From positions 620,001 to 684,000 of the forward strand of contig NZ_JARGYD010000001.1 of the NCBI RefSeq assembly GCF_029168315.1: a stretch of 64,000 nucleotides of DNA. The letters run 5' to 3'. This stretch comes from Psychromarinibacter halotolerans. GTDB lineage: Bacteria > Pseudomonadota > Alphaproteobacteria > Rhodobacterales > Rhodobacteraceae. Position numbers and translations under genes: made by a program. Numbering within the stretch: the stretch's first letter is position 1; each line of letters begins with the position of its first letter. The notes under the pieces were generated by a model. It had not been told where the DNA came from. It did no database searches and worked only from the letters and a program-made list of their open reading frames with translations. Below, in pieces: positions 26,920 through 36,060 of the stretch.

Positions 26920-27238
26920 CATGCTGATCGTGACCACCGACGCGGTCGCCGGACAAGAGATCGCCGAGGTGCTTGGCCTTGTGCGCGGCTCGACCGTGCG
27001 CGCCAAACACCTTGGCACCGATATCGTCGCGGGGCTTCGCAACCTCGTGGGCGGCGAGGTGCGAGAGTACGCGTCGCTTCTGGCAGGCTCGCGCGAGCAG
27101 GCCATCGACCGCATGATCGACGAGGCATATCAGCTTGGCGCCGACGCCATCGTGGCGGCCCGGGTGCAGACTTCGATGATCCAGCAGGGCGCGTCCGAGG
27201 TGCTGGCCTATGGCACGGCGGTCCGCCTGAAGCGATGA
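26900..27238 (+). CDS. YbjQ/UPF0145 family protein
   Basis: A 112-residue YbjQ-like protein, often called a heavy-metal-binding domain, with GSTVRAKHLGTDIVAGLRN and AIDRMIDEAYQLGADAIVAARV, the conserved core. Such proteins form pentamers in crystal structures; role unknown. The ATG at 26900 has GAGGA eight bases upstream and lies within the preceding gene. The stop overlaps the DUF1638 start by ATGA. Confidence 0.85.
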   Translation: MTTSKNDMLIVTTDAVAGQEIAEVLGLVRGSTVRAKHLGTDIVAGLRNLVGGEVREYASLLAGSREQAIDRMIDEAYQLGADAIVAARVQTSMIQQGASEVLAYGTAVRLKR

Positions 27239-27894
27239 CCGACACCCCCGCGCCGCCCGACGACGCGACGCTGACCGTGTCCGGGATGGCGGCGGATGGA
27301 CGGGCCTCCACGCTGTTGATCGCCTGCGGTGCGCTGGCCCGCGAGATCCTTGCGCTGATCCGGGCCAACGGCTGGACTCATCTGGACCTGATGTGCCTGC
27401 CTGCCATCCTGCACAACCGCCCCGACCGTATCCCCGACGCCGTGGCCGAGGCCGTCGCCCGGCATCGCCCGAACTATGACGCCATCCACGTGGTCTATGC
27501 CGATTGCGGCACCGGCGGGCTGCTCGCGCGGCGCTGCGCCGAACTGGGTGTGTCCATGCTGGAAGGGCCGCACTGCTATTCCTTCTTCGAGGGCAATGAG
27601 ACCTTCCTTGCCCGCGCCGGAGACGAGTTCACCGCGTTCTACCTGACCGACTTTCTGGTCCGCCAGTTCGATGCCTTCGTCTGGAAGCCGCTTGGCCTTG
27701 ACCGCCACCCCGAGCTTCTGCCGACCTATTTCGGGCATTACGAAACGCTGGTGTATCAGGCGCAGACCGACGATCCGGCGCTGGACGCCCGTGCACAGGA
27801 CTGCGCCGCGCGTCTTGGCCTGCGATACGAGCGGCGGTTCACCGGCTATGGCGACCTACAACCCGCCATCGCGGCTTGGGCCGCGTCCGCCTGA
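27235..27894 (+). CDS. DUF1638 family protein
   Basis: A 219-residue cytoplasmic protein of the DUF1638 family. Conserved-looking segments are LIACGALAREI, VVYADCGTGG and LEGPHCYSFF, each with a cysteine that could bind a metal or cofactor. The family is commonly found beside corrinoid methyltransferase genes, as here, so a role in corrinoid-dependent methyl transfer or its repair is plausible. The biochemical function is unknown. Coupled to YbjQ by ATGA. Confidence 0.8.
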   Translation: MTDTPAPPDDATLTVSGMAADGRASTLLIACGALAREILALIRANGWTHLDLMCLPAILHNRPDRIPDAVAEAVARHRPNYDAIHVVYADCGTGGLLARRCAELGVSMLEGPHCYSFFEGNETFLARAGDEFTAFYLTDFLVRQFDAFVWKPLGLDRHPELLPTYFGHYETLVYQAQTDDPALDARAQDCAARLGLRYERRFTGYGDLQPAIAAWAASA

Positions 27895-27920
27895 GAGCAA
27901 GCGAACACCGCACACATAGG

Positions 27921-27954
27921 AAAAGACCCGCGCGGCGGGTGTGCCGTGCGGGTC
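27921..27954 (-). terminator. Terminator of the Pmp3-like gene
   Basis: On the minus strand GACCCGCACGGC pairs with GCCGCGCGGGTC and is followed by TTTT. It lies 32 bases past the stop codon of the small membrane peptide. Confidence 0.75.
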
Positions 27955-27985
27955 CGATCCAGTTCAGACGTCAATTATGTCTGTC

Positions 27986-28162
27986 TTACGCCGGTTGGTG
28001 TTCCGGGGTGCGCGCAATGATCCACACAGCGTGCACGATGCCCGGGATATAGCCCAGAAGCGTCAGCAGGATGTTCAGCCAGAAATGCTTGCCAAGGCCA
28101 ACCTGCAGGAAAACACCCAGCGGCGGCAGAATGATCGCGAAGATGATGCGAATAAGGTCCAT
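27986..28162 (-). CDS. YqaE/Pmp3 family membrane peptide
   Basis: A 58-residue protein, MDLIRIIFAIILPPLGVFLQ..., with two transmembrane helices and the family motif ILPPLGVFLQVGLGKHFW followed by TLLGYIPGIVHAVW. Members are small plasma-membrane proteins induced by salt or cold in several organisms. This gene is too short for most automatic calls. It lies downstream of the DUF2235 gene on the same strand. Confidence 0.9.
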   Translation of the reverse strand: MDLIRIIFAIILPPLGVFLQVGLGKHFWLNILLTLLGYIPGIVHAVWIIARTPEHQPA

Positions 28163-28232
28163 TGGTTCAGTCTCCTTTCACGCAGATCGCATGTGTTGTG
28201 CAGTCAACGCGACAGGCCGCTCGAGGTTCCGA

Positions 28233-29408
28233 TTATTCCGAAAGCTCCTGTTCGGTGCAGCGCGGCATCAGGTTCAAATCCGCTGCGAATGGCGCCAATG
28301 AGACGGGACGATACTCTGGCCCGTTCCGCCATCGGCACTGGGCCGGACGGGACAGATCCGCCAGCGTTTGGGGGCCATGCTCTCCGACCCGGTCCTTGGC
28401 GTTCCGGCGCAGCAGGCGCTTCAGGACCCCTGCCCGCGCCGCGGTGTTGTGCAGCGCGTCCAGGTGGTTCTCTGCCCCGCGAAATCCCGTCATCTGGCCC
28501 GGTTCGAAGACCAGCCCTTGATCGGTGGCGCCTGCGGCGATCCAACGCATCGCGATGTTCGACAGCCCCACGATCTCGCCCCCGCCGCCGACCGATCCGT
28601 GGTCGCCCGAAAACCATTCCTGCCGATGCGTCGGCCCCTTGCCCGGCTCGATCCGGGACAGCGTGTCGAGGTTGCCCCAAAGCGTCGGCGGGAAGGTCCG
28701 CCGCCGTTCGTCGATCGACACGGCGTGGCGCGCGGCGGTTACGCTGCTGGACAGCTGGGTGTCGTGGAACCCGTGGCTGCGGTTGAAGATCTGGGCAAGC
28801 AGCTTGTAGTGGCCGGGAATGCCCATCGCGCCCACCGTGTCCCAGACGCCAAGATAGGTGATCGTCAGCAAATGCCCCTCGGGCGCGTTGTTGTCCCGCC
28901 GCCACGCCTGCTCTGCCGCGCTGGTGGCCACGCCGGGTGAATACTCCAGCCGGAATTCATGGCTTTCGGGGCTGCCCGGCTTCGTCGTGTCGCTGCTGTC
29001 GCGATACCGTTTCAGCCCCTCGGCCGCCCGGTGCGCCATCGCGTGCGGCGGCAGCCCAGAGGCGCGGATCAGCCCGGCCAGCGACCGCGCCGTGAAGGCC
29101 CCGCGCGAGAACCCGAAGATGAAGATATGGTCGCCGGGCTCGTAGTGTTCGATCAGGAAGCGGTACGCGGCCAGGATGTTGCGCGTCACCCCGGTGCCAA
29201 ATGCGCCGCCCACGGCGATATCCCAGTACTTTCGCGCGCCCGTCATGCCAAAGCCGGTGCCGACGCCGGGGATGTACTTCAGGATCTGCGTGATCCCGTC
29301 CGGCGCGGTTTGCAGCGCGGCCTTGTGCAGCTTGTAGACGTTGGTCGTCTCGGGGGCGTCGGGGCGGTTCCACGTCCCGTCGCAGAAAATCGCGATCCGC
29401 TTTGGCAT
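28233..29408 (-). CDS. DUF2235 phospholipase-like hydrolase
   Basis: A 391-residue DUF2235 protein: N-terminal FCDGTWN (residues 8-14), nucleophile motif GFSRGAF with Ser101, and a C-terminal region with GVWDTVGAMG and WFSGDHGSVGGG that carries the other catalytic residues. The family includes Tle1 type VI secretion lipase effectors, but most free-standing copies have no known substrate. No VgrG, adaptor or immunity gene is near, so a housekeeping or lipid-remodelling role is more likely here. Start 29408 has GGAGAG ahead. Confidence 0.85.
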   Translation of the reverse strand: MPKRIAIFCDGTWNRPDAPETTNVYKLHKAALQTAPDGITQILKYIPGVGTGFGMTGARKYWDIAVGGAFGTGVTRNILAAYRFLIEHYEPGDHIFIFGFSRGAFTARSLAGLIRASGLPPHAMAHRAAEGLKRYRDSSDTTKPGSPESHEFRLEYSPGVATSAAEQAWRRDNNAPEGHLLTITYLGVWDTVGAMGIPGHYKLLAQIFNRSHGFHDTQLSSSVTAARHAVSIDERRRTFPPTLWGNLDTLSRIEPGKGPTHRQEWFSGDHGSVGGGGEIVGLSNIAMRWIAAGATDQGLVFEPGQMTGFRGAENHLDALHNTAARAGVLKRLLRRNAKDRVGEHGPQTLADLSRPAQCRWRNGPEYRPVSLAPFAADLNLMPRCTEQELSE

Positions 29409-29588
29409 CGGTCTCTCCAATGGGTTTCGTCAAATGGGTCTTTGTTCAATGCGTACAGGATACCACATTCGCCCCCTTGCCGCCAAAGCCGTGGGACGGG
29501 GTATGTATACTATCGCATACGATCTTCCTGCGCGGCCTCCTTTCCTGTAAGAGGCAAGCATCCAGCGATTCCAGCCATCGGAGACCCC

Positions 29589-30803
29589 ATGACCAAGATC
29601 AAGGTGGACAACCCCGTCGTCGACATCGACGGCGACGAGATGACCCGCATCATTTGGGACTTCATCAAGCAAAAGCTGATCCTGCCCTATCTGGACATCG
29701 ACCTGCTGTACTATGACCTGTCGATCGAGGTCCGGGACGAGACCGACGACCAGATCACCATCGACGCCGCCGAGAAGATCAAAGAGGTCGGCGTGGGCGT
29801 GAAATGCGCCACGATCACCCCTGACGAGGCACGGGTCGAGGAATTCGGTCTCAAGAAGATGTGGCGCAGCCCGAACGGCACCATCCGCAACATTCTGGGC
29901 GGCGTGGTGTTCCGCCAACCGATCATCTGCCGCAACGTGCCGCGCCTTGTGCCGGGCTGGACCAAGCCCGTCGTCGTCGGTCGCCACGCGTTCGGCGACC
30001 AGTACAAGGCCACCGACTTCCGCTTCCCCGGCAAGGGCAAGATCACCCTGAAGTTCGAGGGCGAAGACGGCACGGTGATCGAGAAAGAGGTCTACGATGC
30101 CCCCTCGTCCGGCGTGACGATGGCGATGTACAACCTCGACCAGTCGATCATCGACTTCGCCCGCGCGTCCTTCAACTATGGCCTCAGCCTTGGCTGGCCG
30201 GTGTACCTGTCGACCAAGAACACGATCATCAAGGCCTATGACGGCCGCTTCAAGGATCTGTTCCAGCAGGTGTTCGAGGAAGAGTTCGAGGACCAGTTCA
30301 AGGAAAAGGGCATCTGGTACGAGCACCGGCTGATCGACGACATGGTCGCCAGTGCGCTGAAATGGTCGGGCGGCTATGTCTGGGCCTGCAAGAACTACGA
30401 CGGCGACGTGCAGTCCGACACCGTGGCGCAGGGCTATGGCTCATTGGGGCTGATGACGTCGCAGCTGATGACGCCCGATGGCAAGATCGTCGAGGCGGAG
30501 GCCGCGCATGGCACCGTCACGCGCCACTATCGCCAGCACCAGGAAGGCAAGCAGACCTCGACCAACTCGATCGCGTCGATCTATGCCTGGACCGGCGGTC
30601 TGAAGCACCGCGCCAAGCTGGACGAGAACATCGCCCTGATGTCCTTTGCCACGACGCTTGAAAAGGTGGTCGTGCAGACGGTCGAGGACGGGTTCATGAC
30701 CAAGGATCTTGCGCTGCTGGTGGGCCCGGATCAGGGCTGGCTGACCACGATGGGCTTCCTTGAGAAGATCGACGAGAACCTGAACAAGGCGCTGGTCGGC
30801 TAG
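29589..30803 (+). CDS. icd: NADP-dependent isocitrate dehydrogenase
   Basis: TCA-cycle enzyme converting isocitrate to 2-oxoglutarate, 404 residues, of the homodimeric type also found in eukaryotic mitochondria. Recognisable segments are VVDIDGDEMTRIIW at the start, SPNGTIRNILGGVVFRQPI (substrate loop with Ser/Arg), LSTKNTIIKAYDG and EAAHGTVTRHYRQH. ATG 29589 has GGAG five bases upstream. TATACT at 29506-29511 could be a -10 element but no good -35 box is spaced correctly. Confidence 0.96.
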   Translation: MTKIKVDNPVVDIDGDEMTRIIWDFIKQKLILPYLDIDLLYYDLSIEVRDETDDQITIDAAEKIKEVGVGVKCATITPDEARVEEFGLKKMWRSPNGTIRNILGGVVFRQPIICRNVPRLVPGWTKPVVVGRHAFGDQYKATDFRFPGKGKITLKFEGEDGTVIEKEVYDAPSSGVTMAMYNLDQSIIDFARASFNYGLSLGWPVYLSTKNTIIKAYDGRFKDLFQQVFEEEFEDQFKEKGIWYEHRLIDDMVASALKWSGGYVWACKNYDGDVQSDTVAQGYGSLGLMTSQLMTPDGKIVEAEAAHGTVTRHYRQHQEGKQTSTNSIASIYAWTGGLKHRAKLDENIALMSFATTLEKVVVQTVEDGFMTKDLALLVGPDQGWLTTMGFLEKIDENLNKALVG

Positions 30804-30813
30804 GCCACGCCCT

Positions 30814-30837
30814 GCCCGCGCGGCTGTCCGCGCGGGC
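30814..30837 (+). terminator. Hairpin after icd
   Basis: A perfect 10-bp stem GCCCGCGCGG/CCGCGCGGGC with loop CTGT, 11 bases after the stop. No T-tract follows, so factor-independent termination is uncertain. Confidence 0.55.
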
Positions 30838-30917
30838 GACGCGACCCAAGGCCGAGGGCCGAACACGGTTCCTTAACCGAACTCGTGCAATGTCCACGCA
30901 AAAGCTGCGTGGTTTCG

Positions 30918-32009
30918 ATGCCGATTGTCGCGATATACGAATGGGACCGGGTCAACCTTCCGGGGCACCTGACACAGTCCAACATCCTGTACGACATGGA
31001 TGCCAACCACCCCAATGCGCAGTATTACGACCCGGCGCAGCCGACGTGGACGGGATATACCTACACCTATCAAGGCGGCGCGCCGGCACAGCTTCACATA
31101 ACCGACGACGACCCGTATTTCGAAGACGGCTATACCGAAACCGGCGCGGCGCAGGTCCTGAACCAGGACATTACGCTGAACGGCAAGACGTACAGCGCGG
31201 GCGACGTGGTTCAGGCGGAATTCTCGCTTGTGGATGCCAGCGGGGTCGAGGTCTGGGTCATCCGCATCGGCGGCGAGAACGTGGGATTCTCGGTTCCCGC
31301 ATGGGTGACCGGCTTCCCGGCGGGATCCAGCTTTTATCCGGTCGAATCGCGCGATGGCGATCCGGCGGGCAGCAGCGACAATACCTCTAGCTCGGAACTG
31401 TATTCGAACGTCGCTTGCTTCACCTCCGCGACGCCCGTCGACACGCCATCGGGCGCCGTGCAGGCAGGGCGGTTGCGGGCGGGCGACAGGGTCATGACGC
31501 TGGACCACGGCCCGCAGCCGGTTCTATGGACCGGCCGAAGCCGCGCCGATTTTCGCGGGCGCGAGGACGGCCGCCGCCCGATCCGGTTCGAGCCGGGCGC
31601 GCTGGGCCCGGGCACGCCATCGGACTCGGTCGATCTTTCGCCGCAGCATCGGGTTCTGCTGACCGAGGACGAAGGCCGTCAGATGCTTGCGCCGGCCTGT
31701 GGCCTGCTGCCCCTGCGCGGCGTCCGGGTCCGGCACGGCTGTCCGGCAATGGTCTATGTCCACGTCCTGATGCCACGGCACGAGATCCTGACCAGCAACG
31801 CGATGCCGGTGGAAAGCCTGTTCCCGGGCCAAATGGCGCTGGCGGCGCTGTCCCCGCCGGCGCGAAGCTCTTTGCGCTTGGCCCTACAGCAATACGGCCA
31901 GACCCCCGAAACCTATGGCGACAAGGCCCGCCCCACCCTGACCCGGCGCGAGGCGGCAGAGTGGGCCCGAACCCGCAGGCACGCGGCGGAGATCGCTGAA
32001 GATCATTGA
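30918..32009 (+). CDS. Hint-domain protein with novel N-terminal region
   Basis: A 363-residue protein. Residues 1-165 are hydrophilic with Tyr/Asp-rich strands and no signal peptide. From Cys167 (ACFTSATPVDTPSGAVQ) a Hint domain of about 150 residues follows with GDRVMTLDHGPQPVLWTGR and SPQHRVLLT, the typical intein/hedgehog self-cleaving fold. A C-terminal helix-rich tail of about 40 residues ends the protein. Many such proteins are seen in Roseobacter genomes; autoproteolysis at Cys167 is likely, but the function of the released N-terminal part is unknown. Start chosen at ATG 30918; the ribosome site is weak. Confidence 0.8.
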   Translation: MPIVAIYEWDRVNLPGHLTQSNILYDMDANHPNAQYYDPAQPTWTGYTYTYQGGAPAQLHITDDDPYFEDGYTETGAAQVLNQDITLNGKTYSAGDVVQAEFSLVDASGVEVWVIRIGGENVGFSVPAWVTGFPAGSSFYPVESRDGDPAGSSDNTSSSELYSNVACFTSATPVDTPSGAVQAGRLRAGDRVMTLDHGPQPVLWTGRSRADFRGREDGRRPIRFEPGALGPGTPSDSVDLSPQHRVLLTEDEGRQMLAPACGLLPLRGVRVRHGCPAMVYVHVLMPRHEILTSNAMPVESLFPGQMALAALSPPARSSLRLALQQYGQTPETYGDKARPTLTRREAAEWARTRRHAAEIAEDH

Positions 32010-32040
32010 CGGGTCAGGTATTCTGTCCTAATCGCCGCAT

Positions 32041-32655
32041 ATGCGAAAAGACCTGCCGAACACTGTCGAACACACGCCACTGGACGACGTCCAGGGCCTT
32101 GGCATCGGCATCTTCCTGTGCGGGATCGGGGTACATGTCCTGACCAGCGCGGGGCTGATCACCGGTCAGACCGCAGGCGTTGCCGTGATCATCTCGTACC
32201 TGTCGGGATGGCCGTTCGGCGCCGTGTTCTTCATCGTCAACCTGCCCTTCTACGTCCTTGCCTATCGCCGTCTTGGGGCCGAGTTCACCTTCAAATCGCT
32301 GCTGTCGGTCACGCTGCTGTCGGGGATCACCTCGCTTCTGCCGATGGGCTGGACCGTGGGCGAAATGGCGCCCGGCGTCGCGGCCGTCGTGTTCGGCACC
32401 ACTACGGGTATCGGCCTGTTGGCGATGTTCCGGCACAACGGGTCGCTGGGCGGGCTGGGCGTCGTGGCGCTGATCGTGCAGGACAGCACCGGGTTCAAGG
32501 CCGGTTACGTCCAGCTTCTGGTCGACGCTGTGATCTTCGCCATCGGGTTCCTGCTGTTCCCGCCGCAGGTGATCCTGTGGTCGCTGCTGGGCGCGGTGGT
32601 GCTGAACCTTACCATCGCCTTCAACCACCGCCGCGACCGCTACATCGCAACCTGA
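32041..32655 (+). CDS. YitT family membrane protein
   Basis: A 204-residue inner-membrane protein of the YitT (DUF161) family with five hydrophobic helices; TAGVAVIISYLSG, FFIVNLPFYVLAYRRLG and TGIGLLAMFRHNGSLGG match the family. Role unknown, probably transport. The 3' end overlaps the converging amidohydrolase gene by 16 bases, which is unusual and leaves no space for a terminator between them. Confidence 0.85.
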   Translation: MRKDLPNTVEHTPLDDVQGLGIGIFLCGIGVHVLTSAGLITGQTAGVAVIISYLSGWPFGAVFFIVNLPFYVLAYRRLGAEFTFKSLLSVTLLSGITSLLPMGWTVGEMAPGVAAVVFGTTTGIGLLAMFRHNGSLGGLGVVALIVQDSTGFKAGYVQLLVDAVIFAIGFLLFPPQVILWSLLGAVVLNLTIAFNHRRDRYIAT

Positions 32656-33656
32656 TCGGCGTGCACGGCCTGCCAGCGCCGGATGGCCGAAGCCGCCAGC
32701 CGCGCAAGGTTGTTGCCCATGTAGCCCGCCACGACGGTATCGGTGAACATGCCCGGCGCCAGGCGCGGGTCGGGATTGCCCTGCCCCTGTGCCAGCGCGC
32801 CGAACATCGCCCGGTATCCGCCGAAATTCCAAGTCATCCGCCCATACGGCGCGTCCGACGCGCAGGCGATCCGCGCTGCGGCTTCGGGTCCGGCGGCGGT
32901 ATAGGCGATCAGGTCGCTTTCGATATGCGTGTCGCGCTTGGCGGACAGGACGTAGAAGATGTTCGGCACCTCCAGCCCGTGCGCCCGCGCCTTGGCATAG
33001 GTCTCGTCCGAGTCCGGATAGGCTGCGCCGCCGCCGCCCATGTGAACGCCGATCACCGGCACCTGCGGAAAGGCCTCGGCCACGGCGCGCAGGTCTTCTG
33101 CCGGGGTATAAGGCGTGTCGGACCCGAAGTGGAACGCTGGCACCGCCCCCCGCTCGACGATGCGCGCGACGGTCGCCATCACGGGCTCGGACGCCATGCG
33201 ATAGGCGTTCTGCGCCGGGTTCATCTTCACGATCGCCATGCCAAGCGCGCCGGTCAACTCGTCCACCAGCCGCAAGGCCCCGTCCAGCCCCAGCGCCTTG
33301 GGGTCGGTCCAGCCCGCCGGGATGAACCGCCCGGGAAAGCGCCGCGCGGCATCCGCGATGTAGCGGTTGGCCTCTAGCAGCGCCTGATAGTTCGCCGCCG
33401 GATCGTCGCCGTACTCGGTCGCTGCCGGGTTCTGCCAGACCAGCGCCATGTCGACCCCGGCGGCGTCCATCTCTGCCACCGCATCCTCGGCCGAGATCGT
33501 GCGCCCGTGGTAATAGTCGGGGTTGGCCGCGCGCCGCTTGCGCTGCCAATCCGGCAGCCGATCCGGATCGGTGATGTGGACGTCCCCGTCGATCACCAGA
33601 TCGCGGCCGCTTTCCAGCCGCGCCAAAAGCGCGGCGACGTCGTCGGCAACCGTCAT
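32640..33656 (-). CDS. Amidohydrolase-2 family metal-dependent hydrolase
   Basis: A 338-residue TIM-barrel hydrolase or decarboxylase. DGDVHITD (Asp25, His27) is the first metal site; FHFGSD and GVHMGGGG give further histidines; ASDAPYGRM supplies the last Asp. The second His of the usual DxHxH motif is replaced by Thr, which is seen in some decarboxylases of PF04909. GGGAGG precedes the ATG at 33656. The pathway cannot be told from neighbours. Confidence 0.8.
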   Translation of the reverse strand: MTVADDVAALLARLESGRDLVIDGDVHITDPDRLPDWQRKRRAANPDYYHGRTISAEDAVAEMDAAGVDMALVWQNPAATEYGDDPAANYQALLEANRYIADAARRFPGRFIPAGWTDPKALGLDGALRLVDELTGALGMAIVKMNPAQNAYRMASEPVMATVARIVERGAVPAFHFGSDTPYTPAEDLRAVAEAFPQVPVIGVHMGGGGAAYPDSDETYAKARAHGLEVPNIFYVLSAKRDTHIESDLIAYTAAGPEAAARIACASDAPYGRMTWNFGGYRAMFGALAQGQGNPDPRLAPGMFTDTVVAGYMGNNLARLAASAIRRWQAVHADQVAM

Positions 33657-33764
33657 TGGACTGTCCTCCCTGTCCTTGGGTCAAGCCTACACGGAATCGA
33701 GGCTGTGACAAACGCGCTTCCCCCCGCGTCGGACCCGCGCTAGGGGTCAACGGAAGGAGCCGCC

Positions 33765-34097
33765 ATGATGACCTATGCCTACCTCGTGCTTGCCATCCTG
33801 TGCGAGACGATCGGGACCACCGCGCTGCAAGCCAGCCAGCAGTTCACCCGCCCGTTGCCGACGGTGGTGGTCTTCGTCGCCTACGGCGTCAGCTTCTACC
33901 TTCTGGCGATGGTGCTAAAGACGGTGCCTGTTGGCGTCGCCTATGCGGTGTGGTCCGGGCTTGGTATCGTGTTCATCGCGGTGATCGGTCTTCTGGTGTT
34001 CCAGCAACGGCTGGACCTGCCCGCGGTCCTTGGCATCGCGTTGATCCTGACCGGCATTCTTGTCATACACCTGTTCTCGAAAACGGCGCCGCACTAG
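33765..34097 (+). CDS. SMR-family multidrug/quaternary ammonium transporter
   Basis: A 110-residue four-helix small multidrug resistance protein. The essential proton/substrate-binding Glu is in LAILCETIGTT (residue 14), and WSGLGIVFIAVIG is a family signature. It works as a dimer in the inner membrane. AAGGAG precedes two tandem ATGs at 33765 and 33768. Divergent from the amidohydrolase. Confidence 0.92.
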   Translation: MMTYAYLVLAILCETIGTTALQASQQFTRPLPTVVVFVAYGVSFYLLAMVLKTVPVGVAYAVWSGLGIVFIAVIGLLVFQQRLDLPAVLGIALILTGILVIHLFSKTAPH

Positions 34098-34194
34098 GCA
34101 GCAGGCAGCTTTGCGCGCCTGACATGCCGCAAGGGCTGGCCTTTCCGGTCGTCCCAAGGTATCCGCGCGCCAACTCCCCTTACGGATACGACCA

Positions 34195-36009
34195 ATGGAC
34201 CTGCGCAATATCGCGATCATCGCTCACGTCGACCACGGCAAGACAACGCTTGTGGACGAACTTCTGAAACAATCCGGCGCCTTCCGCGAGAACCAGGCGG
34301 TCGCCGAACGGGCGATGGATTCCAACGATCTGGAACGCGAGCGTGGGATCACCATCTTCGCCAAGCCGACATCGGTGGAATGGAAGAACACCCGGATCAA
34401 CATCGTCGACACCCCCGGCCACGCCGACTTCGGCGGCGAGGTCGAGCGGATCCTGTCGATGGTCGACGGCGTGGTGCTGCTGGTGGACGCGGCTGAAGGC
34501 CCGATGCCGCAGACGAAATTCGTGACCTCGAAAGCGCTTGCGCTGGGCCTGCGCCCGATCGTGGTGCTGAACAAGGTCGACAAGCCCGACGCGGAACCCG
34601 ACCGCGCACTGGACGAATGCTTTGACCTGTTCGCCAGCCTCGACGCGAACGAGGACCAGCTGGACTTCCCGCACATGTACGCCTCGGGCCGCAACGGCTG
34701 GGCGGATGCCGAGCTTGACGGCCCGCGCAAGGACCTGTCGGCGCTGTTCAACCTGATCGTCAACCACGTCCCGTCGCCGAAGCAGATCAAGCACCAGGAC
34801 GATGATTTCCGGATGCTGGCAACCACGCTGGGCTCTGACCCCTTCGTCGGCCGCCTGCTGACCGGCCGGATCGAATCCGGCAAGGTCAAGGTTGGCCAGA
34901 CGGTGCAGGCGCTGTCCCGCATCGGCCAGAAGATCGAACAGTTCCGCGTCACCCGCGTCCAGGCCTTCCGCGGCCTTGCGCAGTCGGACATCGAAGAAGG
35001 CCTTGCCGGCGACATCGTGTCCCTTGCGGGCATGACCAAGGCCACCGTGGCCGACACCATCTGTGCGCTGGCCGTGGACGAGCCGCTGGACGCCCAGCCG
35101 ATCGACCCGCCGACCATCACCGTGACCTTCGGCATCAACGACAGCCCGCTGGCCGGTCGGGACGGCAAGAAGGTGCAATCCCGCGTCATCCGCGAGCGCC
35201 TGATGAAAGAGGCCGAGGGCAACGTCGCCATCAAGATCCAGGACACCCCCGGCGGCGAGGCCTTCGAGGTGTCGGGCCGTGGCGAACTTCAGATGGGCGT
35301 CTTGATCGAGAACATGCGCCGCGAAGGGTTCGAACTGTCGATCTCTCGGCCGCAGGTGATCATGCGCGAAGGCGAGAACGGAACCGAGGAACCGATCGAG
35401 GAAGCCACGATCGACGTCGATGACGAATACTCGGGCGCCGTGATCGAAAAGCTGACCGGCACGCGCAAGGGCGATCTGGTCGAGATGCGGCCTGCCGGTG
35501 CCGGCAAGACCCGCATCATCGCGCATGTCCCGTCGCGCGGCCTGATCGGCTATCACGGCGAGTTCCTGACCGACACCCGTGGCACGGGCGTGCTGAACCG
35601 CGTGTTCCACGGCTGGGCGCCGCACAAGGGTCCGATTCCGGGCCGCCGTGCCGGTGTGCTGATCTCGATGGAGAACGGCGAAACCGTCGCTTACGCCCTG
35701 TGGAACCTCGAGGATCGCGGCAAGATGTTCCTTGGGGCGCAGGCTCCGGTCTACACCGGCATGATCATCGGCGAGCACTCGCGCGAGAACGATCTCGAGG
35801 TGAACCCGCTGAAGGGCAAGAAGCTGACCAACGTCCGCGCCTCGGGCACCGACGAGGCCGTGCGCCTGACCACGCCGGTCACGCTGTCGCTGGAAGAGGC
35901 CATCGCCTATATCAACGACGACGAACTGGTCGAGGTGACGCCGAACGCGATCCGTCTGCGCAAGCGGTATCTCGACCCGCACGAGCGCAAGCGCCAGTCG
36001 CGCGCATAA
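34195..36009 (+). CDS. typA: GTP-binding protein TypA/BipA
   Basis: Ribosome-associated translational GTPase, 604 residues, needed for ribosome assembly at low temperature and stress. G1 AHVDHGKTTL near residues 9-18, switch RGITIFAK, G3 DTPGHADFGGEV and G4 NKVDKPDA are all visible, followed by the EF-G-like domains and the BipA-specific C-terminus. Length is normal. A shadow reading frame on the other strand is not a gene. Confidence 0.97.
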   Translation: MDLRNIAIIAHVDHGKTTLVDELLKQSGAFRENQAVAERAMDSNDLERERGITIFAKPTSVEWKNTRINIVDTPGHADFGGEVERILSMVDGVVLLVDAAEGPMPQTKFVTSKALALGLRPIVVLNKVDKPDAEPDRALDECFDLFASLDANEDQLDFPHMYASGRNGWADAELDGPRKDLSALFNLIVNHVPSPKQIKHQDDDFRMLATTLGSDPFVGRLLTGRIESGKVKVGQTVQALSRIGQKIEQFRVTRVQAFRGLAQSDIEEGLAGDIVSLAGMTKATVADTICALAVDEPLDAQPIDPPTITVTFGINDSPLAGRDGKKVQSRVIRERLMKEAEGNVAIKIQDTPGGEAFEVSGRGELQMGVLIENMRREGFELSISRPQVIMREGENGTEEPIEEATIDVDDEYSGAVIEKLTGTRKGDLVEMRPAGAGKTRIIAHVPSRGLIGYHGEFLTDTRGTGVLNRVFHGWAPHKGPIPGRRAGVLISMENGETVAYALWNLEDRGKMFLGAQAPVYTGMIIGEHSRENDLEVNPLKGKKLTNVRASGTDEAVRLTTPVTLSLEEAIAYINDDELVEVTPNAIRLRKRYLDPHERKRQSRA

Positions 36010-36060
36010 CGATCCGTAACAGGATTGCCTGGCGTGGGGCGGGTTCGCTAACCTGCCCCT

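Noticed and set aside
28262..28285. GGTTCAAATCC, which resembles the T-loop of a tRNA
   Set aside because: No matching acceptor or anticodon stems; it lies inside the DUF2235 gene.
29501..29520. Palindrome-like GTATGTATACTATCGCATAC before icd, similar to GTATGTATA near 40952
   Set aside because: Only nine bases shared, AT-rich promoters often contain such strings; no support for a common regulator.
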